Shown here: piece by piece, positions 34,606 through 39,032 of the stretch
Layout: each line of letters opens with the position of its first letter
Position numbering within the stretch: position 1 is the first letter of the stretch
Assembly (NCBI GenBank): GCA_002411545.1
Contig: DHTG01000054.1
Span: 1-39,032 of the forward strand
From: Bacteroidales bacterium UBA5266
GTDB taxonomy: Bacteria; Bacteroidota; Bacteroidia; Bacteroidales; WCHB1-69
Direction of reading: 5' to 3'
DNA: 39,032 nt
Made by a program: the position numbers and the translations under genes
The notes under the pieces: generated by a model
Seen by the model: only the letters and a program-made list of their open reading frames with translations
Database searches by the model: none
Told to the model about the DNA's origin: nothing

Positions 34606-34679
34606 TCGGGGTGAAAAGACTCGAACTTTCGACCCCTTGCACCCCATGCAAGTGCGCTAGCCAACTGCGCCACACCCCG
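34606..34679 (-). tRNA. tRNA-Pro, anticodon GGG
   Basis: 74 bases fold as a full cloverleaf. The acceptor stem is CGGGGTG / CACCCCG with discriminator A. The D-stem is GCGC / GCGC. The anticodon stem is CTTGC / GCAAG with the loop ATGGGGT, giving anticodon GGG at 34643-34645 between T33 and G37. The T-stem is GAAAG / CTTTT. The C1-G72 pair with A73 is the bacterial tRNA-Pro identity set. The CCA end is not encoded. A TAnnTTTG element lies just upstream and a terminator just downstream. Confidence 0.95.
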
Positions 34680-34692
34680 ATTTTTTCGTGTG

Positions 34693-34700
34693 CAAAAATA
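34693..34700 (-). promoter_or_regulatory. Candidate -7 promoter element for tRNA-Pro
   Basis: On the minus strand TATTTTTG lies 13 bases before the tRNA 5' end, matching TAnnTTTG. No -33 motif stands out. Confidence 0.55.
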
Positions 34701-34758
34701 CTAAAAATAACGTTTAATCATTATCCACTTTATTAAATTTATAAAAGAATTTAGATCG

Positions 34759-34834
34759 CTGTCAGCTATCAGTTGTCAGTCGTCTATTTTTCAGCACATT
34801 GTCTCTCGACTTTCTTCACTTTTCACTCTTCACT
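34759..34834. repeat. Two tracts of degenerate tandem heptamers
   Basis: CTGTCAG-CTATCAG-TTGTCAG (34759-34779) is three copies of a 7-bp unit. CTTCACT-TTTCACT-CTTCACT (34814-34834) is three copies of a second 7-bp unit. They lie between the tRNA promoter and the end of the ABC permease gene and encode no protein. Confidence 0.65.
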
Positions 34835-34875
34835 TTTTCAGTGCGTTGTTTTGCGAAGCGATAAACATTCAACTT

Positions 34876-35955
34876 TTACTGTATTTTTGCCCTTGGGTCT
34901 AAGAAACCATAGATAATATCAACGATAATATTAATGAATATAAGAATAATCGAAATATAAAGCAGACTTCCCATCACGACGGGAAAATCATATTTTTCCA
35001 ATCCGTTCACTATCATCACTCCTACTCCCTTATAATCGAAAATATATTCCACATACACAGCACCGGCCATCATACCTGCCAGCCAACCGGAGATAGCTGT
35101 TACAACCGGATTTAATGCATTTTTAACAACGTGTTTTCTCACTACATTAAAAAAACTTAAACCCTTGGCGAAAGCCGTTTGCACATAATTTTGCGACATG
35201 ACTTCCAGCACAGAATTACGCATTAATTGCACTACCGTTGCCAAAGGTCGTATGCCTAAGGTAAAAGCCGGTAAAATTAAATTTTTAAGATCCAGGTATT
35301 CTCCATCTCCGAAATCGCTCACGGTATACAAACTACCAAACATATTCAATCCGGTATAATCGGCTAATAAAAATGCAAATATCCAAGCAAATAAGATGGC
35401 CGCAAAAAAAGAAGGCAGGGCCATCCCCGTTACTGAAAATATAATCGCTAAACGATCAAACCAACTGTCTTTAAATACGGCACATAAAATCCCTATGACC
35501 ATCCCTACCATGATAGCAAAGACTATCGACAGTAAAGCCAATAAGGCTGTTTTCGGAAATGCTTCGTTTAACATTTCCAATACCGGACGTTTACTTTGAT
35601 ACGAACGACCTAAATAGGGAGTTTTGACTACACAAACCTGTTCTTTCCCAAAATAAAACAAGGGTTTTGCTTGGTATTTGTCAGGATGTAAATAAAACAC
35701 ACTTTCCGGATTGGATGCATTATGGAAGGATATGGGCAAGAAGTCGTTGCAAAAGTTAACGTAGCGTATTCCCAAGGGTAAATCTAACCCTAAATCTTTC
35801 TTAACAGCTTCTTCCGAACTCACATCCGAACGTTGTCCCATCGTCATGATGGCTGAATTTACAGGTAATACGGCAAATAAGATAAACACGATGCTAAACA
35901 CACCCCACATCACCAAAATACCATATATCAATCGTTTGAATATAAATTTTCTCAT
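34876..35955 (-). CDS. ABC transporter permease, oligopeptide/dipeptide (OppB/DppB) type
   Basis: 359 residues. An N-terminal helix MRKFIFKRLIYGILVMWGVF is followed by a periplasmic segment of about 100 residues (roughly 35-130) and then five more helices. The EAA loop FAKGLSFFNVVRKHVVKNAL at about 264-283 would contact the ATPase. The ending FLDPRAKIQ is typical of OppB-type permeases. Import of peptides or nickel-like ligands is the family role. The second permease, ATPases and binding protein are not in the window on either side, so it is an orphan at this locus. It lies 1 base after the polyprenyl synthase gene on the same strand. Confidence 0.88.
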   Translation of the reverse strand: MRKFIFKRLIYGILVMWGVFSIVFILFAVLPVNSAIMTMGQRSDVSSEEAVKKDLGLDLPLGIRYVNFCNDFLPISFHNASNPESVFYLHPDKYQAKPLFYFGKEQVCVVKTPYLGRSYQSKRPVLEMLNEAFPKTALLALLSIVFAIMVGMVIGILCAVFKDSWFDRLAIIFSVTGMALPSFFAAILFAWIFAFLLADYTGLNMFGSLYTVSDFGDGEYLDLKNLILPAFTLGIRPLATVVQLMRNSVLEVMSQNYVQTAFAKGLSFFNVVRKHVVKNALNPVVTAISGWLAGMMAGAVYVEYIFDYKGVGVMIVNGLEKYDFPVVMGSLLYISIILIFINIIVDIIYGFLDPRAKIQ

Positions 35956-35956
35956 T

Positions 35957-36925
35957 TTAATGTACCCTTGTCAAGCTTAGTTGTGAGATGATCTCAATCA
36001 AAGATTTTTTATAGGAAGAAGCTTTACTAAGCTCCAGCAAAGCTAATGCATGTTTCACCTTCTGCTCTATGACCGACTCGGCATAGATAATTCCCTGATA
36101 GCATTCTACGATATGCATGATTTGCAACACTTGCTGTTCACTTTTTTCCTCTATGCGATATAAGTCGATAAGGACTTGTTTTTCGGAAGTAGGCATGTTG
36201 TTTAAAGCATGAATTAAAGGTAAGGTGATTATATGCTCTTTGATATCTTTGGCAAAATCCTTTTCTTTTAAATTAACTTTATAATCCTTTAAATCATCCT
36301 TTATCTGAAAAGCCAATCCGATTTCTTTACCTATCAGGCAGAATCTATGCAAATCATCTGCCGAGGGTGAAGTCGAATAGGCTCCTAAATACAAACAGGC
36401 GGCAAACAAATCGGCAGTTTTAGCTTCGATGATACGATAGTATTCATCTTCCGTCAAAGAATAATCATTGATTTTCGAAAGTTGAATCAATTCTCCCTCT
36501 GACATTTGTTCTACTAAATCCCCGAAATAAGTAAACAAAAATGCATCGTTAATCTCACAGAGAACCTGTAGACATTTCGAAATCAGATAATCACCTGTAA
36601 GCACTGATATTTTATTATTCCAAATGGCGTTTAACGTAGGCTTATTTCTACGTAAACAAGCATTATCAATCACATCGTCGTGTACCAAAGAAGAAAGGTG
36701 CAGTAATTCAATGATAGTTGCAATTAAATAGGTTTTACGATTTATTTTCCCATTCATAGCTGCCGATAATAACAACATCGTCGGACGCAAACATTTACCA
36801 TGAGAAGTGACCAGATGATGCAAAATCTCACCCACACATTTGTGTTTGTTTTGAAAAAAAGCGAAGTATTGTTTTTCAAATTCAATAAATTCCTCTTGAA
36901 TTGAAAACGGTACCTGTTTTTGCAT
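35957..36925 (-). CDS. Polyprenyl diphosphate synthase (IspB-like)
   Basis: 322 residues, all helical. The substrate motif GKCLRP is at 43-48. The first aspartate-rich motif DDVID is at 83-87 and the second DDLKD at 210-214; each binds magnesium and diphosphate. Length and the bulky positions before the first motif suggest a medium or long trans-chain product for menaquinone, but the exact chain length is not readable. It starts the minus-strand pair that ends with the ABC permease. Confidence 0.92.
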   Translation of the reverse strand: MQKQVPFSIQEEFIEFEKQYFAFFQNKHKCVGEILHHLVTSHGKCLRPTMLLLSAAMNGKINRKTYLIATIIELLHLSSLVHDDVIDNACLRRNKPTLNAIWNNKISVLTGDYLISKCLQVLCEINDAFLFTYFGDLVEQMSEGELIQLSKINDYSLTEDEYYRIIEAKTADLFAACLYLGAYSTSPSADDLHRFCLIGKEIGLAFQIKDDLKDYKVNLKEKDFAKDIKEHIITLPLIHALNNMPTSEKQVLIDLYRIEEKSEQQVLQIMHIVECYQGIIYAESVIEQKVKHALALLELSKASSYKKSLIEIISQLSLTRVH

Positions 36926-36947
36926 TTTTATTGTTTATAATGATTTG

Positions 36948-36955
36948 CAAAAGTA
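36948..36955 (-). promoter_or_regulatory. Candidate -7 promoter element for the polyprenyl synthase gene
   Basis: On the minus strand TACTTTTG lies 22 bases before the start codon. It sits in the divergent region shared with mtgA. Confidence 0.55.
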
Positions 36956-37033
36956 CATTATTTTTTTCAAAAAATCACACTTAATTTTTCTGATATTCTT
37001 TACGGAAGAATCGTCGATTATTCATAATTTATT

Positions 37034-37041
37034 TACTTTTG
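37034..37041 (+). promoter_or_regulatory. Candidate -7 promoter element for mtgA
   Basis: TACTTTTG lies 27 bases before the mtgA start and faces away from the polyprenyl synthase promoter. Confidence 0.55.
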
Positions 37042-37068
37042 CATTTTTAATTTCAATAAAATAAGTGG

Positions 37069-37866
37069 ATGAAAAAGAAACAAAAGAAGGCAAAAGCATC
37101 GCATAAAAAACGGTCTTTTTTAAAGATTGTTGGCTATATTATTTTATTCTTTTTTGGATTGAGTGTTTTCATGACCTTATGTTATCGTTGGATCAATCCA
37201 CCCGTCACTCCCTTGATGTTGATACGTGCTATAAAAGACGGCGAAAGCATACGGAAAGATTGGGTTCCTATCGAAGACATATCTTACTATATGATTTCGG
37301 CAGCTATTGCTTCGGAAGACAACAACTTTTTAGGACACAAAGGATTTGACTTCGGAGCCATCCAAAAAGCCGTCGATTTAAACAAAAAAGGCAAAGGCAA
37401 ACGCAAACGCGGGGCAAGTACCATTTCACAACAAACGGCCAAAAATGTATTTTTATGGCCGGGACGTTCTTGGATACGCAAAGGCTTGGAAGTATATTTT
37501 ACGTTCTTAATAGAGACCTTTTGGCCAAAAGATCGCATCATGGAAGTATATTTAAATGTGATTGAGATGGGACCGGGTATTTATGGCAGCGAAGCAGCGG
37601 CACAACACTATTTCCATATTCCGGCCACAAAACTTACAAAACGTCAAGCTTCGTTGATTACGGCTTGTTATCCCAACCCCCGAAAACGTAATCCGGCTAA
37701 ACCTACATCTTACATCAATCAAAGAGCCTATCAAATCGCTGCTTTAATCCCGAAATTCGGAAAAATAAAATTTGACAAAGAAAGCATACAAAAAGCAAAA
37801 GAAAGATACAAGAAACGGGAAGAAAAAAGAATAAAGAAAAACGACGGAAAAGTATTAGCCTTATAA
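37069..37866 (+). CDS. mtgA: Monofunctional peptidoglycan transglycosylase
   Basis: 265 residues. A basic tail (1-16) precedes one membrane helix at about 17-38. The GT51 domain follows: SEDNNFLGHKGFDF at 82-95 with catalytic E83, KRGASTISQQTAKNVFLWPG at 113-132, and KDRIMEVYLNVIEMGPGIYG at 154-173. It polymerises lipid II into glycan strands and has no transpeptidase domain, which sets it apart from class A PBPs. A basic stretch KKGKGKRKRG (106-115) and the Lys/Arg-rich C-terminus are notable but common. Confidence 0.96.
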   Translation: MKKKQKKAKASHKKRSFLKIVGYIILFFFGLSVFMTLCYRWINPPVTPLMLIRAIKDGESIRKDWVPIEDISYYMISAAIASEDNNFLGHKGFDFGAIQKAVDLNKKGKGKRKRGASTISQQTAKNVFLWPGRSWIRKGLEVYFTFLIETFWPKDRIMEVYLNVIEMGPGIYGSEAAAQHYFHIPATKLTKRQASLITACYPNPRKRNPAKPTSYINQRAYQIAALIPKFGKIKFDKESIQKAKERYKKREEKRIKKNDGKVLAL

Positions 37867-37985
37867 CACTTTTTCTTATGATTTTCCTCACCTAAAAAAT
37901 AATATCATGCTTCTTCTTCATCCGATAAATTGTATTTTTTCACAAAATAATATACTATTGCGTAGTTTTATACATATATATTATA

Positions 37986-37993
37986 TACTTTTG
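37986..37993 (+). promoter_or_regulatory. Candidate -7 promoter element for the thioredoxin lipoprotein
   Basis: TACTTTTG matches TAnnTTTG and lies 29 bases before the start codon. Confidence 0.55.
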
Positions 37994-38022
37994 CCAAATA
38001 AAAAAATAAAAAACATTATTTA

Positions 38023-38523
38023 ATGAAAAGATTATTTTATAGTATATTAAGCATTTCTCTTTTGTTGATTTCGTGCAATTCGGGAACAAAAAACGTCCAA
38101 AACAACGAAAAAGCGCTTATCGAAGCTGAAGTGCCGGAATCGACAGACGCAAACAATACAAATGGCGGCATACCCATAAAAATAAATTCGAATGAATTTA
38201 TAGAAAAAGTGCATGATTTTAAAAGCACGACAACATGGAAATACAAAGGAACCCTTCCTTGCATTGTTGATTTTTATGCCGATTGGTGTCGCCCCTGCAA
38301 AATGATGGACCCTCTATTAGAGAAATTAGCGAAAGAATATGACGGAAAAATCATTATATATAAGATCAATATCGACGAGAATAAAGATATCGCACAAGCA
38401 TTTGAAATCAATTCTATCCCATTCTTTTTATTTTGTCCGGTCGATGGACAAGCTCAAGCTACGATGGGAATGATGAGCGAAGAACAAATGAGACAAGCCA
38501 TCAAAGACGTATTAAAGAAATAA
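38023..38523 (+). CDS. Thioredoxin-family lipoprotein
   Basis: 166 residues. The lipobox LLISC gives lipidated C18, so the protein is membrane-tethered in the periplasm. After a flexible Asn/Glu-rich linker to about residue 50, a thioredoxin fold spans 55-166 with active site DWCRPCK (C89, C92) and the cis-proline segment INSIPFFLF. CRPC is unlike the CGPC of cytoplasmic thioredoxin. It would reduce or shuffle disulfides in the periplasm. RseC follows after 7 bases, so the pair may be linked. Confidence 0.88.
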   Translation: MKRLFYSILSISLLLISCNSGTKNVQNNEKALIEAEVPESTDANNTNGGIPIKINSNEFIEKVHDFKSTTTWKYKGTLPCIVDFYADWCRPCKMMDPLLEKLAKEYDGKIIIYKINIDENKDIAQAFEINSIPFFLFCPVDGQAQATMGMMSEEQMRQAIKDVLKK

Positions 38524-38530
38524 TCAGGAT

Positions 38531-38953
38531 ATGATTGCTTCACAAGAAACACATGAAGGTGAAATTGTTGGCGTAGACGATACGTATGTACACGTAAAAA
38601 TCTTGCTCAATGAAGCATGTCAGAATTGTAATAGCAAAAAAGCTTGTATGGTATTCTCTTCGAAAGAAAGAATCATTGATATTCGATGTGACAATCCATC
38701 TCTGTTTCAAATAGGTGAATGCGTAACCGTTCACATGGCAACATCCATGGGGTTAAAAGCCGTTTTGTTTGCCTATGTGTTACCGGTTATTTTATTAATA
38801 GGATCAATTCTTGCAGCCAGTCGATGGATAAAACAGGAATTAATAACCATAGCCATAGGATTAGGCGTAGTTGTTACCTATTATCTGCTATTATTTTCAT
38901 TACGAAAAAAAATCAATCGAACATTTAGCTTTAGCATTTCCAAAAAAATATAA
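38531..38953 (+). CDS. rseC: RseC/MucC family protein
   Basis: 140 residues. The N-terminal domain has the family cysteines NEACQNCNSKKAC (C30, C33, C39), which may hold a metal or iron-sulfur centre. Two membrane helices follow at about 74-96 and 103-123, then a basic tail. RseC homologues act in sigma-E regulation or SoxR reduction in Proteobacteria, but in Bacteroidota they normally lead the rnf electron-transport genes. The 3' flank ends with a promoter for a next gene, so rnfB would be expected outside the window. Confidence 0.88.
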   Translation: MIASQETHEGEIVGVDDTYVHVKILLNEACQNCNSKKACMVFSSKERIIDIRCDNPSLFQIGECVTVHMATSMGLKAVLFAYVLPVILLIGSILAASRWIKQELITIAIGLGVVVTYYLLLFSLRKKINRTFSFSISKKI

Positions 38954-39002
38954 CATTAGAAAAAACAATTCATACACAATAAAATATTTTGTTGTATGCC
39001 CT

Positions 39003-39030
39003 TTTGATGATGATAAAAGCTTTAACTTTG
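39003..39030 (+). promoter_or_regulatory. Candidate promoter of the next gene, at the window edge
   Basis: TTTG at 39003-39006 and TAACTTTG at 39023-39030 are separated by 16 bases. Its gene lies outside the window, so a gene after rseC may start a new transcript. Confidence 0.5.
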
Positions 39031-39032
39031 CA

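Noticed and set aside
34414..34647. 77-residue minus-strand reading frame
   Set aside because: It starts inside the tRNA-Pro gene and runs through its terminator.
34759..34834. CRISPR array
   Set aside because: The repeats are 7 bases, degenerate and without spacers; no cas gene is in the window.

Overview
The window is an AT-rich, mostly core-chromosome segment from a member of Bacteroidota, most likely class Bacteroidia / order Bacteroidales. The support is the set of genes: a type IX secretion (T9SS) cluster porP-gldK-gldL-gldM-gldN, a fused lpxC-fabZ gene, a glsA/glsB-like aminolipid acyltransferase pair, a BT_3928-type membrane protein, DUF4293 and DUF1599 proteins, and a large TonB-family barrel. 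Many genes are also preceded by a TAnnTTTG promoter element, which is the Bacteroidota -7 consensus. I see no phage, insertion sequence, integrase, CRISPR array, toxin-antitoxin pair or resistance gene.

Layout. 1-6.8 kb (+): a TonB-family outer-membrane barrel with a small lipoprotein, then a run of a NamZ-like (DUF1343) muramidase, a PAP2 phosphatase, birA and a family-2 glycosyltransferase, closed by a bidirectional terminator. 6.8-11.3 kb (-): a lipoprotein, an O-antigen ligase/polymerase, an S41 C-terminal processing protease and a rhomboid protease. 11.3-11.8 kb: a divergent intergenic region with a 147-bp composite inverted repeat. 11.8-21.5 kb (+): a T9SS cargo protein with a C25-like core, a lipoprotein, lpxC-fabZ, a ribbon-helix-helix protein, DUF4293, uvrB, a single-pass small protein, DUF1599, a BT_3928-like protein and nadE. 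21.5-28.2 kb (+): the T9SS operon behind a structured leader, ending in a terminator. 28.2-34.4 kb (+): recG, a dus, the glsA/glsB-like pair, engB and rplY, ending in a terminator. 34.4-36.9 kb (-): tRNA-Pro(GGG), heptamer repeats, an oligopeptide-type ABC permease and a polyprenyl diphosphate synthase. 36.9-39.0 kb (+): mtgA, a thioredoxin lipoprotein and rseC, with the promoter of the next gene at the edge.

How it works together. The clearest system is T9SS. PorP is an outer-membrane component, GldK (lipoprotein) and GldN form the periplasmic ring, and GldL/GldM are the inner-membrane proton-driven motor. The protein at 11764 carries a type A sorting domain and is a likely cargo. Much of the rest builds or edits the envelope: lipid A (LpxC), acyl chains (FabZ), aminolipids (GlsA/B-like), undecaprenyl or quinone side chains (polyprenyl synthase, PAP2), glycan (GT2, O-antigen ligase) and peptidoglycan (MtgA, NamZ-like). 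The window does not contain an obviously new system. The observations most worth a second look are the acidic inserts in GldN and GldK, the C25-like cargo that seems to lack its catalytic dyad, the structured porP leader and the 147-bp palindromic element.
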